Positions 24,080 through 32,191 of a stretch of 43,176 bases of DNA are shown piece after piece; the first letter of the stretch is position 1, and the number at the start of each line of letters is the position of its first letter. A model generated the notes under the pieces. The model ran no database searches and was not told the origin of the DNA. It saw only the letters and a program-made list of their open reading frames with translations. The translations under genes were made by a program, and so were the position numbers. The DNA comes from Prevotella sp. P2-180 (GTDB lineage: Bacteria > Bacteroidota > Bacteroidia > Bacteroidales > Bacteroidaceae), in contig NZ_NPJI01000008.1 of NCBI RefSeq assembly GCF_002251435.1, forward strand, positions 1 through 43,176, read 5' to 3'.

Positions 24080-25158
24080 TCCTTAACCCTCCAATGCATT
24101 ATTTTTGATACTTGCGGTATTAGTGCCATTGCTATTTTCAGTTGTCCCTGATAGTTTGGGTGCCAGTCGGACCCGAGGTCCACGTCGTCGTTGAGTATAT
24201 TGTTCATAGTTGTGGCGAAGTGAAGGTTGGGAAATCTGTTGGCGGTGCGTTCTTTCAGTAGTTGTATTGCTGCCCGCAGGTATTCCGTGGAAGAGTGTGG
24301 GGTGATGCAGAGTATGGGCACGTTGTCGTATTTCTTGCTCAGTGTCTCAATCATTTTTATGTAAGCCTCGACATATTTCGTGGCTTCGGGTATTGCCGTG
24401 GGAGAGAAGTCGTTGGTGCCTAAGTTGATTGTCACGATGTCTGGCCGGCGTTGTGAGTAGTTGAATGGTGTTTTTGCGAAGTCGTCGTAGAGTTGAGTGT
24501 ATCGGGTAGACATGTTCACTTCCGACTTTTGTTTTTTGTCGCCCCAGTTTCTTACCATGCCGTTGCCCGAGTGTGCAATGATTCTGTAGTCGGCATCGAA
24601 ATATCGTGCCATGATAGGAATGTACGCCTTGTTGCAGTTTTCGGTTTCGAGTTTAAACTTTTCGCTTGCCGTGAGTCCTTCCGTTCCGTAGCCGCATGTG
24701 TATGAGTCGCCGTAAGCCTCAATGAGTCTTTTCTTTGGTGTGACGGGCGAGAGAGTCGCGTTGTTGTCAATATACAAGGAGTGAATGGTAGTGCAACCAT
24801 ATTCGCCTTCGGTGCATTTCTGCAGCATCAGTTCGTGTTCTCCCTTAGGCAGGTTGTCGGCGAGCAGGTAGTTTTGTGGATTATTGCCAGTTATCTTAAT
24901 TTTCTTCATCACCTTTCCATCGACTATCACGTTGTAGTAGCTTGTTCCGGTTTCCGATGCCGTCACGCCAATTTTTCCGCCATTGAACTTAGTTCTCAGG
25001 TAAGTTCCCACCCAGTCGTACCTTACGCTTCCGTCAGCAAGTGTTTCTGTGCGTCCGATAAAAGAGATAGCCTTGTCGTTAGCCTTTACATGTTTGTCGG
25101 CAGCGGTTGCCATTAATGTCATCATCAAGAAAGCGATTGTAAAAAGTTGTTTCTTCAT
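24076..25158 (-). CDS. CE2-type acetyl (xylan) esterase, SGNH fold
   Basis: A 360-aa secreted esterase with a signal peptide (MKKQLFTIAFLMMTLMATAA). An N-terminal jelly-roll of the CE2 type spans about residues 25-140. A C-terminal SGNH hydrolase domain has the nucleophile Ser152 in EAYGDSYTCGYG, the oxyanion block INLGTNDFS near 247, and the Asp331/His333 pair in DWHPN. CE2 enzymes remove acetyl groups from xylan or glucomannan. Together with the GH43 gene in the same transcription unit this indicates hemicellulose side-chain removal. It is the first gene of the set, with a -7 box at 25189-25197, and its stop overlaps the next start by four bases. Confidence 0.88.
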   Translation of the reverse strand: MKKQLFTIAFLMMTLMATAADKHVKANDKAISFIGRTETLADGSVRYDWVGTYLRTKFNGGKIGVTASETGTSYYNVIVDGKVMKKIKITGNNPQNYLLADNLPKGEHELMLQKCTEGEYGCTTIHSLYIDNNATLSPVTPKKRLIEAYGDSYTCGYGTEGLTASEKFKLETENCNKAYIPIMARYFDADYRIIAHSGNGMVRNWGDKKQKSEVNMSTRYTQLYDDFAKTPFNYSQRRPDIVTINLGTNDFSPTAIPEATKYVEAYIKMIETLSKKYDNVPILCITPHSSTEYLRAAIQLLKERTANRFPNLHFATTMNNILNDDVDLGSDWHPNYQGQLKIAMALIPQVSKIMHWRVKE

Positions 25159-25188
25159 AAATTGCAGTTTTTTTTGTTATTTGTGGCT

Positions 25189-25197
25189 GCAAACTTA
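25189..25197 (-). promoter_or_regulatory. -7 box of the CE2/ATP-grasp/GH43 operon
   Basis: Read on the minus strand the box is TAAGTTTGC, 31 nt before the esterase ATG. A good -33 box at normal spacing was not seen. Confidence 0.55.
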
Positions 25198-25335
25198 CAA
25201 CTTTTTTTTCAATTATGATGCATAATACCCGAAAAACTTCAATTATTCCTTTATAATATATTGGATTTTGTAAGAAAAAGGCATTACTTGTTGTTATCTT
25301 TGCTGTTGTATGGTTGTATTGACACCGTCGTATGT

Positions 25336-25830
25336 CTACCCTCTCTCGATGTCGAGCAATCCTTGTTTGCGCTTCAATCCAGCTGCATATCCCGTAAGAC
25401 TGCCATTGCTGCCTATTACACGATGGCAGGGAATTATGACGGCAAACGGATTGCAATGACAGGCTTGTGCAACTGCTCTTGCTGCTTTTGGATTGCCTAT
25501 GATGGAGGCAAGGTAGGAATAAGATATGGTTGAACCATAGGGTATCAATCTGAGTTGACGCCACACGGAAGTCTGGAAGTCTGTGCCGCACAGTCTTAAT
25601 GGCAAGTCAAATGTCTTGCGTTTGCCACAAAAATATTCTTCCAATTGCTGCTTGGCTGCCTTGATACATTCCGGTTGCTCGTATTCCGATTGCTTACCGC
25701 ATTCCTCGCAATATTCCTCATGGCACATATCGGTCCATGTACACGAAATAAGGGATTCTTCGTCGGCCGTAAGTATCAAGTATCCCCATGGAGACGATAC
25801 CATATCAACGTATTTCTTATTATCAACCAT
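25336..25830 (-). CDS. ogt: Methylated-DNA--protein cysteine methyltransferase
   Basis: A 164-aa repair protein that moves alkyl groups from O6-alkylguanine to its own cysteine. The active site is IIPCHRVIG with Cys135. The helix-turn-helix and Arg finger lie in FQTSVWRQLRLIPYGSTISYSYLA. The N-terminal half contains an unusual cysteine set (C30, C36, C41, C44, in WTDMCHEEYCEECG), which may bind a metal as the zinc site of some relatives does. It is a free-standing gene on the minus strand between the esterase operon and the alcohol dehydrogenase, separated from the latter by a terminator. Confidence 0.93.
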   Translation of the reverse strand: MVDNKKYVDMVSSPWGYLILTADEESLISCTWTDMCHEEYCEECGKQSEYEQPECIKAAKQQLEEYFCGKRKTFDLPLRLCGTDFQTSVWRQLRLIPYGSTISYSYLASIIGNPKAARAVAQACHCNPFAVIIPCHRVIGSNGSLTGYAAGLKRKQGLLDIERG

Positions 25831-25932
25831 GTTGTTTCATTTGTTTATTGGGTGTTTCACAAAGTTTACCTCGATGAGGTGGTCATCTACAACTTTTTTC
25901 CAACAGAAATAATAATAGTTATAAAATTATAA

Positions 25933-25963
25933 GTCACACACCAATTATGCCATGGTGTGTGAC
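25933..25963. terminator. Terminator of the alcohol dehydrogenase gene
   Basis: GTCACACACCA (25933-25943) pairs perfectly with TGGTGTGTGAC (25953-25963), 11 bp with a 9-nt loop. T-rich DNA follows on either strand, so it can act in both directions. Confidence 0.75.
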
Positions 25964-25969
25964 GGTTTT

Positions 25970-27136
25970 TTATAGACAGTCGCGCAGTATTGCGGCAATG
26001 TCTTCCTCGTGAAGCGGAACCCACGCATTGTCAAGTCCTTCGTTGTCGGCTATGTGACGGGCCATCTCGCCGATGCGGCTGTCGTCGATGCCAACCTCGC
26101 GGAGTGTCATCGGGATGCCGATGCTCTCATAAAACTCATGTATTGCCTGTATGCTCTCTTCGGGAGTGGATGTGCCAAACACATTCTTTCCAAACGACGT
26201 GATGCGCTCCACCACCTGGTCGTGAAGCTCGCCGGTTGTGTTGTTGAGAATATGGCGCATCCAGCGTGGAGTGACGATGGCAAGGCCTTCACCATGGGTG
26301 ATGTCGTAATGGCCTGAGAGGGCGTGCTCTATGGCGTGCATTGGCCAGCCGCTCTCGGAGTTGCCTAAAGAGTAGATGCCGTTGCAGCCAAGTGTGGTGG
26401 CATAGAATATCTCTGCGCGGGCATTGTAGTTGTCCGGCTCGCCAAGCACAATCCTCACGTTCTTCACCAACGACTTCACGGCTCCCTCCATGAATGCGTC
26501 GTTCATCATGATATGCTCGCCGCAGAAGTACTGTTCCATAATGTGGTTGATACAGTCGGCAACGCCTGCAAGAGTCTGCTTCACTGGCAGGGTGAAGGTG
26601 TAAGAAGGGTCGATGAACGATACGGCAGGGAACACCAATGGCGAGAAATAGGCGAGCTTGTCGTTTGTCTCGGTGCGCGAGATTACGCCTCCAGAGTCAT
26701 ATTCCGATCCGGTGGCTGCGAGGGTTATGATGTCAACAATAGGTATAGCCTTGAGGGTCGGTGCCTTGCCCGTTACTATGTCCCAAGGGTCGGCGTCGGA
26801 ACAGGCTGCGCCGGCAATAGCCTTTGTGCAGTCGAGCACACTGCCTCCGCCCACGGCAAGTATCACGTCGATGTCCTTCTCCTTGCATATCCGCACTCCG
26901 TCGAGCACGCTGGGATTGAACTTCGGGTTAGGCTCAATGCCTGGCAACTCGTATATCTCCTTGTCTTCAAGGATTTGCAGCACCTGGTCGTAAAGTCCGC
27001 TGCGCTTGATGCTACCGCCACCATAGGTGATTAGCACTCGCTTGCCAAACTTCTCCATAACGCTTTTCAGTTTCTTTTCCACCACGCCTTTGCCGAAGAT
27101 CAGCCGCGTGGGTGTTTGATAATCAAAGTTCCTCAT
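25970..27136 (-). CDS. Iron/zinc-type alcohol dehydrogenase, YqhD/BdhA group
   Basis: A 388-aa NAD(P)H-dependent reductase of aldehydes. The cofactor motif is VGGGSVLD (residues 95-102). Metal ligands Asp194, His198, His267 and His281 (VADCINH, MHAIEHALSGHYDITH) sit at the same numbering as in E. coli YqhD. Gly/Asp residues after the GGGS loop follow the NADPH-dependent branch pattern, although cofactor choice is not certain. It is a single gene, and no clear promoter box could be assigned upstream; the leader borders a GGGACAGG repeat. Confidence 0.92.
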   Translation of the reverse strand: MRNFDYQTPTRLIFGKGVVEKKLKSVMEKFGKRVLITYGGGSIKRSGLYDQVLQILEDKEIYELPGIEPNPKFNPSVLDGVRICKEKDIDVILAVGGGSVLDCTKAIAGAACSDADPWDIVTGKAPTLKAIPIVDIITLAATGSEYDSGGVISRTETNDKLAYFSPLVFPAVSFIDPSYTFTLPVKQTLAGVADCINHIMEQYFCGEHIMMNDAFMEGAVKSLVKNVRIVLGEPDNYNARAEIFYATTLGCNGIYSLGNSESGWPMHAIEHALSGHYDITHGEGLAIVTPRWMRHILNNTTGELHDQVVERITSFGKNVFGTSTPEESIQAIHEFYESIGIPMTLREVGIDDSRIGEMARHIADNEGLDNAWVPLHEEDIAAILRDCL

Positions 27137-27188
27137 GTCTTATATATTATTGTTCAAGCATATAATTGTTTCTGCCTGCAAATTTGTC

Positions 27189-27214
27189 GGGACAGGGGAC
27201 AGGTCAGTGTCCCG
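27189..27214. repeat. GGGACAGG repeat copy
   Basis: GGGACAGGGGACAGGT at 27189-27204 is followed by CAGTGTCCCG, so the unit can fold back on itself (CGGGACA...TGTCCCG). It lies 32 nt from the 3' end of the Rpn gene, as the first copy does at the left edge of the window. Confidence 0.6.
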
Positions 27215-27245
27215 AAAAGAAGTAGCCATATATATGCTGCATTTA

Positions 27246-28136
27246 TCATTCTTTTGAAATCTCGACGATAAGGTGTTTTACCTCATCATGGGGCAGACCT
27301 GTTGCTATGGCAATAATATCTACAGATGCGCCGGATGCCAACAATCTCTTGATTGTGGCATTCTTTTCTTGAGCTTCCCCTTCCACGCGACCTTCCATGT
27401 GACCTTCCCTCCTCGCCGTGTCAATGGAATTCTTGATGTCGCGGTAGGCCTTGAGGCTGTCCTCGTATTCACGCAGTTCCTCGGGAGTGAACGTGGCTAT
27501 CTCGGCCTCCTTGAACAGACGGTCGAACACCTTGTCGCGCAACGCCTTGGGGCGGCGCTCCAACTTGTAAAGGTTCTTCAACACGAAGAGCCACTTGTCG
27601 TAGAGCGTCTCCAACTCGTCCTCCTTCTTCTTGAACTTGGCAATCTCAACGTATATGAAGTCGAGCTTCTTGTAGAACACCTTGTTGGTCTTGATGTCGC
27701 AGAGTTTCACGGTGTGGGTTATCTCCTTCTTGTCGAAAGCCTCCTCCTTCATGTCGAAGTTCAACAGCGCTACGGTATAAACGCGGGAGAGTTTGAAGTC
27801 CCAGTCGGCGCTTTTCTTGGCTTGCTCGCGGATGGGGAACGTGGAATAAAAAAGGGAGCGGTCCTTGAAGAAGTCCTGATAGGCATTCTGCATCTCGACG
27901 ATGAACTTCTCGCCATCCTCGCCCTCGCAATACACGTCGAAGATGGCCTTGCGCGCCGAGGCGTTGTCGCCGAAATGCTCGGTGTTAAGATACTTCACGT
28001 CCTTAATAACCTCTTTGCCGGCGAACAGGCTATTAAGGAAATTTATCAGCAAGTCCTTGTTGGGGGCAGTGCCGAATATGCGCTTAAAACCGAAGTCGGT
28101 AAGCAGGCTGATGTATCTTTCTTCTATTCCATTCAT
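27246..28136 (-). CDS. Rpn family recombination-promoting nuclease/putative transposase
   Basis: A 296-aa PD-(D/E)XK nuclease-family protein. The N-terminal block is MNGIEERYISLLTDFGFKRI and FGTAPNKDLLINFLNSLF. The catalytic core is FDVYCEGEDGEKFIVEMQN (Asp ... Glu-x-Gln). A helical region and the charged spacer GHMEGRVEG follow, and the tail (ATGLPHDEVKHLIVE) looks like a small helix-turn-helix. The start is placed at 28136 because relatives begin MNG; an upstream ATG at 28169 would add 11 residues. Family members cut DNA and promote recombination. It appears intact, unlike the partial relative at 3-404, and both are bordered by the same repeats. Confidence 0.87.
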   Translation of the reverse strand: MNGIEERYISLLTDFGFKRIFGTAPNKDLLINFLNSLFAGKEVIKDVKYLNTEHFGDNASARKAIFDVYCEGEDGEKFIVEMQNAYQDFFKDRSLFYSTFPIREQAKKSADWDFKLSRVYTVALLNFDMKEEAFDKKEITHTVKLCDIKTNKVFYKKLDFIYVEIAKFKKKEDELETLYDKWLFVLKNLYKLERRPKALRDKVFDRLFKEAEIATFTPEELREYEDSLKAYRDIKNSIDTARREGHMEGRVEGEAQEKNATIKRLLASGASVDIIAIATGLPHDEVKHLIVEISKE

Positions 28137-28338
28137 ACCACAAATATATTTTTTTCTGCAAAAATACAACTTTTATATTAAATCAGCAAATAAATCATCG
28201 GAATTTTTGCAGATTAAGATTTATTTATTTCTTTATGCAGATGTCGTTTCCTGCCCTCCAGGTTGTTGTGCTTGAAGAATCATAGAGACAGGTTCATCGA
28301 CCATAAAGAGTCAATGTACCTGGCCCATGAACCCTGGC

Positions 28339-28408
28339 GGTCTTACATAAAGTAAGACCCTACAATGACTGGCGTTCGGTAGTTTTTACATGCGGGACAG
28401 GGGACAGT
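28339..28408. repeat. Palindrome plus GGGACAGG repeat upstream of the Rpn gene
   Basis: GGTCTTAC-ATAAA-GTAAGACC (28339-28359) is a perfect 8-bp dyad, and GGGACAGGGGACAGT follows at 28394-28408. The core CTTACATAAAGTAA also occurs at 905-918 next to the CRISPR relic, so both accessory regions share this pair of repeats. Positions 28170-28440 otherwise show no gene. Confidence 0.5.
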
Positions 28409-28442
28409 TATTTGGTTCCACCGCCAATCCCGTTTATGCCAC

Positions 28443-28489
28443 CTTTTTGTACTAAATCGCATGAAAAAAGTGAGATTTAGTACAAAAAG
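28443..28489. promoter_or_regulatory. 16-bp perfect palindrome before the ATPase promoter
   Basis: CTTTTTGTACTAAATC (28443-28458) and GATTTAGTACAAAAAG (28474-28489) are exact reverse complements, with a 15-nt spacer. The right arm ends one base before the -33 TTG. This fits an operator that could shut the promoter; it could also form a hairpin ending upstream read-through. Confidence 0.6.
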
Positions 28490-28490
28490 C

Positions 28491-28522
28491 TTGCATATTT
28501 CGGCTTTTCTGCCTATATTTGC
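28491..28522 (+). promoter_or_regulatory. Promoter of the DUF234-type ATPase
   Basis: TTG (28491-28493) and TATATTTGC (28514-28522), 20 nt apart, fit the consensus very well. The start codon is 24 nt downstream. Confidence 0.7.
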
Positions 28523-28545
28523 ACAGATTTTAAAAATGAGCGATC

Positions 28546-30000
28546 ATGGCAACAAACAAGAAGCAACAAAAGATTATAGGCCGAGAAATGGAAATGGCAG
28601 AGCTTAGGCGATGCATGGAGTCCGACAGGTCGGAGTTTGTCATAGTGTATGGCAGACGCCGAGTAGGAAAGACATTCTTGGTAGATAGATTTTTTGATGG
28701 AGAATACGATTTTTCCTTTGTCGGAAGAAACAATCAGGCAATGGCAAAACAATTGCGTGCCTTTGCCAAATCACTGAAAAAGCATGCCGCAATGCCCAAG
28801 CAACCTGTCTTTAGCGACTGGTTTGACGCCTTCGATGCCTTGGAGACATATCTTGAGTCGCTTGACGAAGACAGGAAAAAAGTTGTCTTCATAGATGAGA
28901 TGCCATGGATTGACACCCCACAGTCGGAATTTGTAGAGGCATTAGAGGGATTTTGGAATGCATGGGGAGCACGTCGCAACGATATTGTGCTTGTGGCAAG
29001 CGGTTCGGCTTCATCATGGATGATGGACAAACTGGTGAAAAATCCAGGTGGACTTCATGCCCGTATAACAAATAACATATATGTTCGGCCATTCACTCTA
29101 CGGGAAACCGAAGAATATTTGCAAAGCCGAGGATTCAGCTGGAGCAAATACCAGATTTTACAGCTGTATATGTCAATGGGCGGCATTCCTTTTTATCTTA
29201 GTCTGTTAGACCCCGGCAAGACTCTAATCAACAACATCAACCATCTGTTTTTCCGCAAGAACAGCGAGCTGAAAACAGAGTTTGACGAACTTTACACAGC
29301 AATTTTCAGCAACTCAGGAAAATATCTTGTGGTAGTAAAACTATTGAACAATAACAAGGAAGGGATGACATATTCAGAAGTACAGAAATCCACAGGCATC
29401 ACTGGCTCCCGCCTCACCACAATATTGAATAATCTCGAAAGATGTGATTTCGTTCTGTCCTACTCCCAATTTGGCAATAAGTCGAAGGGCACCATCTATC
29501 GTCTCGTTGACTTCTACACCTTGTTTTACTTGAAATTCATCGAGTCCTCAGATACCAAAGACGAGGAATGGTGGCTTCACAACTACAATTCCCGTTCTGT
29601 GGCATCATGGCAGGGAACAACCTTTGAGTTAGTGTGCCTCACCCATCTTCCCCAGATTCGTCGCAAGTTAGGCATCGACGGCATATCCACAAGTGCCTCA
29701 TCATGGAGATACGTCCCTCGTCCACAATCCTCCGATGGCGAAGAAGGTGCCCAGATAGACCTTGTAATAGACAGGGGCGACCAAGTAATCAATTTGTGTG
29801 AAATGAAATTCAGTACCGAAGAATACATAATCACCGGCGAATATGAGAAAAAGGTGCGCCATCGCATTCAGATATTCAGGGAGAAGACCAAGACCCGCAA
29901 GTCATTGGTCTCCACCTTTGTCACCACGTTTGGAGTGGCAAACGGCATTCACAACGGCATCGTGGGCAATGAAGTTACTATGGAAGACCTGTTCAAGTAA
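28546..30000 (+). CDS. AAA ATPase with DUF234-type nuclease-like C-terminus
   Basis: A 484-aa ATPase. It starts with a basic segment and the P-loop GRRRVGKT at residues 36-43. Walker B is VVFIDEMPWID and the sensor segment is IVLVASGSASSWM. A winged-helix middle (MTYSEVQKSTGITGSRLTTIL) is followed by a C-terminal domain with the restriction-enzyme-like pattern AQIDLVIDRGDQVINLCEMKFS (Asp ... Glu-x-Lys). This is the archaeal-type ATPase/DUF234 layout, frequent in Bacteroidetes accessory DNA and of unknown role. It has its own promoter with a long palindrome directly upstream, as might be expected if expression must be kept low. Confidence 0.87.
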   Translation: MATNKKQQKIIGREMEMAELRRCMESDRSEFVIVYGRRRVGKTFLVDRFFDGEYDFSFVGRNNQAMAKQLRAFAKSLKKHAAMPKQPVFSDWFDAFDALETYLESLDEDRKKVVFIDEMPWIDTPQSEFVEALEGFWNAWGARRNDIVLVASGSASSWMMDKLVKNPGGLHARITNNIYVRPFTLRETEEYLQSRGFSWSKYQILQLYMSMGGIPFYLSLLDPGKTLINNINHLFFRKNSELKTEFDELYTAIFSNSGKYLVVVKLLNNNKEGMTYSEVQKSTGITGSRLTTILNNLERCDFVLSYSQFGNKSKGTIYRLVDFYTLFYLKFIESSDTKDEEWWLHNYNSRSVASWQGTTFELVCLTHLPQIRRKLGIDGISTSASSWRYVPRPQSSDGEEGAQIDLVIDRGDQVINLCEMKFSTEEYIITGEYEKKVRHRIQIFREKTKTRKSLVSTFVTTFGVANGIHNGIVGNEVTMEDLFK

Positions 30001-30058
30001 TAAAAACCATTCACAACTATCTATTCCTCAATGTGATAGATATTTTGTACCTTTGTAG

Positions 30059-30196
30059 ATGATAAGAAAAATCCCCCAATCACCCTCGAGAAAGATAAGC
30101 ATACCAAAGCTCAAAGACAAGATGAATGCCCTGCCTAAAGACTGTTTCGGCAAGTATAATCTTTCTGTTCACGCATTTTCGTTGGAAGACATGTAA
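30059..30196 (+). CDS. Possible 45-aa peptide, unrecognised
   Basis: A short frame, MIRKIPQSPSRKISIPKLKD and so on to AFSLEDM, sits right after TACCTTTG (30048-30055), which fits a -7 box. If so, the transcript would begin almost at the ATG; an internal ATG at 30122 would leave a normal leader. The sequence is basic at the start and hydrophilic throughout; no family is recognised. It could be a gene fragment. Support is weak. Confidence 0.25.
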   Translation: MIRKIPQSPSRKISIPKLKDKMNALPKDCFGKYNLSVHAFSLEDM

Positions 30197-30270
30197 GGCG
30201 AAGGCGGTTTCGGGAGATTAGGTTGCCAAGTAGGGAAGTTAAAGAATTTCTGTTATTTTTTTGCGAAAAG

Positions 30271-30304
30271 TTGCAAATATTGCAAAGTTATTATTTATCT
30301 TTGC
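30271..30304 (+). promoter_or_regulatory. Promoter of the symporter operon
   Basis: TTGC (30271-30274) and TATCTTTGC (30296-30304), 21 nt apart, fit the consensus. TTGCAAATATTGCAA (30271-30285) is a dyad covering the -33 region and may be an operator. Confidence 0.65.
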
Positions 30305-30316
30305 AGAAATTTTCAA

Positions 30317-31567
30317 ATGATTATGACAACAAGCAAAAACAAGAAATCACAGCACCGACAGATGTTGCTATGGACAGGAGCTCTCGTAGCGGGTGCTGCC
30401 GTCGGTATGGTACACGTCGGATGGATTGACTCCGTAATGGAGTTTATAGCAAGTGTATATACCCGACTGTTCCAGCTGTTGGCTGTGCCCACCATCGTAC
30501 TTGCCGTAATCACCACACTGTCAACACTCGGCGGACAGAAGGACTCGGGGCGTATCTTCCGTACAGCTCTTAAATACACTGTCCTCACCACTGTTTCTGC
30601 AGCAGCTGTGGGATTGCTGCTCTTTATCATTGTGGCTCCGGGCAATCTGCCAGCCGAACTGACCAAGGGGGTGGGCGATGTAGGTGAATCCATAGGTGTC
30701 GCTGAGACGTCCTATAGCGAGCACTTCCTTTCTGTTGTGCCCAATAATATCGTGCGCCCCTTCCTCGAAGGTAATGTGCTCTCGCTCATCCTCATTGCCT
30801 TTGCCGTGGGAATGGCTTTGTCGAGGATGAAGCGCACCGAGGGTGTAGAGGCAGTGCTGAAGTTGCTTTTCGGCCTTCAGGAATTGCTGTTTCATCTTAT
30901 TCATTGGCTTATATGGACACTGCCCTTGGGCATTCTCGCCTTCTCGGCACAACTGGCTTCGCAGATGACCGCTGGAGTGGCTGCCGATTCGCTCGGCAAA
31001 TATATCCTTGTCATCGTGGGTGGCAACTGCCTGCAGTTTTTCGTCGTGCTGCCTCTGTTCCTCCTCGCTCGCGGACTCAATCCGGTGCATGTCTTGTCGA
31101 AGATGATGCCGGCAGTGCTTATGGCGTTGTTCACCAAGAGTTCCGCCGCCACGCTGCCTGTCACCATGGAGACTTCTGAGAAGCGGCTTGGAGTCAGCCA
31201 GCGTGTGGCGCGTTTTGTATTGCCCATTTGTACTACGGTAAATATGAACGGTTGTGCGGCATTCATCCTTGTCACTTCGCTCTTCGTGATGCAGAATGGA
31301 GGGTTTCAGCTCACCCTTCCCGTCATGCTCTTGTGGCTTGTCATCTCGGTGATGTCGGCAATAGGCAATGCCGGAGTGCCCATGGGCTGCTTTTTCCTCA
31401 CCCTTTCGTTGATGTCGGGAATAGGAGCACCGGTTGCCATCATGGGCATTATCCTCCCTGTCTATACCATCATCGACATGATAGAGACTGCCGAGAACGT
31501 ATGGTCAGACTCCTGTGTTGCGGCAATGACCGAGCGCGACATAAAGGCGAAGGGTAGTGACGTATGA
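30317..31567 (+). CDS. Dicarboxylate/amino acid:cation symporter (DAACS family)
   Basis: A 416-aa inner-membrane transporter, taking up dicarboxylates or acidic amino acids with sodium or protons. Family marks are VPTIVLAVITTLSTLGG, the serine-rich hairpin region TKSSAATLPVTMETSEKRLG, the CTTVNMNGCAAF motif (the NMDGT-equivalent, with NMNGC) and the second hairpin NAGVPMGCFFLTLSLMSGIG, with an Asp in YTIIDMIETAENV. The cysteine in NMNGC, in place of the usual threonine, may shift substrate or cation use. The start may be 30317 or 30323. It overlaps the next gene by four bases. Confidence 0.92.
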   Translation: MIMTTSKNKKSQHRQMLLWTGALVAGAAVGMVHVGWIDSVMEFIASVYTRLFQLLAVPTIVLAVITTLSTLGGQKDSGRIFRTALKYTVLTTVSAAAVGLLLFIIVAPGNLPAELTKGVGDVGESIGVAETSYSEHFLSVVPNNIVRPFLEGNVLSLILIAFAVGMALSRMKRTEGVEAVLKLLFGLQELLFHLIHWLIWTLPLGILAFSAQLASQMTAGVAADSLGKYILVIVGGNCLQFFVVLPLFLLARGLNPVHVLSKMMPAVLMALFTKSSAATLPVTMETSEKRLGVSQRVARFVLPICTTVNMNGCAAFILVTSLFVMQNGGFQLTLPVMLLWLVISVMSAIGNAGVPMGCFFLTLSLMSGIGAPVAIMGIILPVYTIIDMIETAENVWSDSCVAAMTERDIKAKGSDV

Positions 31568-32082
31568 AAAATGGAGTTGGGAATATGGAAATAGAACAAA
31601 CGATGACTGTTGACTACGAGGACATCGCGTCGGTGTTCAGCTACGAAATGTTTGACAGGCAGATGAAATCTTTCATCGCCATGTGGGACATGCTTATCGG
31701 CGCATGGGACGACTATGGCACACAGGAACTTACGTTCGACATACTGTCGCTCTCGCTAAAGGCATCGCGCTTGTGTCTCATGGCCGACGAGGACATGGCG
31801 AGGCAAAACCAAGACCTGAAGAGAAACCGGAAACTAAAGAATATGGAATATGCGGCTACTCTCGACAGAATGGTCACGGAGCGTATTGCGCCTTTGGTGC
31901 AGGATGTCGTAAAGAAGGTGAGGAGAGAGGGGCATTTTGAGGGTCACAAATGGAAAAGGACAACCTCTACGATACTGAGCATGTTGCCAAAGCTCGACGG
32001 CATTGCCAACGACGAGGACTATGAGCCTTTTGTGTCGGCTGTGGCTAAATGGTTTATCATTGACCAACAGATTTGGGATTAA
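31564..32082 (+). CDS. Unknown protein coupled to the symporter
   Basis: A 172-aa soluble, mostly helical protein, with segments such as YEDIASVFSYEMFDRQMKSF, MLIGAWDDYGTQEL and SAVAKWFIIDQQIWD. No membrane segment, signal peptide or known motif is seen. The ATG is inside the ATGA overlap with the symporter stop, so translation is coupled; a second start at 31585 (MEIEQTM) is possible. Its role could concern the transporter, but that is only from position. No family is recognised. Confidence 0.75.
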   Translation: MKNGVGNMEIEQTMTVDYEDIASVFSYEMFDRQMKSFIAMWDMLIGAWDDYGTQELTFDILSLSLKASRLCLMADEDMARQNQDLKRNRKLKNMEYAATLDRMVTERIAPLVQDVVKKVRREGHFEGHKWKRTTSTILSMLPKLDGIANDEDYEPFVSAVAKWFIIDQQIWD

Positions 32083-32130
32083 TGTGACATTGTGTTGTGA
32101 AAGAAAAAACATAAAAAATCTTTTTTTATT

Positions 32131-32161
32131 TTGTATTGTGTCCAATTTACACTAACTTTGC
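32131..32161 (+). promoter_or_regulatory. Promoter of the obg cluster
   Basis: TTG (32131-32133) and TAACTTTGC (32153-32161), 19 nt apart. The start codon of obg follows 30 nt later. Confidence 0.65.
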
Positions 32162-32191
32162 ACTCCAAATGCACCAAAAACAATTTTTATA

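Noticed and set aside
27273..28181. 302-codon frame opposite the Rpn gene
   Set aside because: The minus-strand frame carries all Rpn motifs; the plus-strand frame is a shadow.
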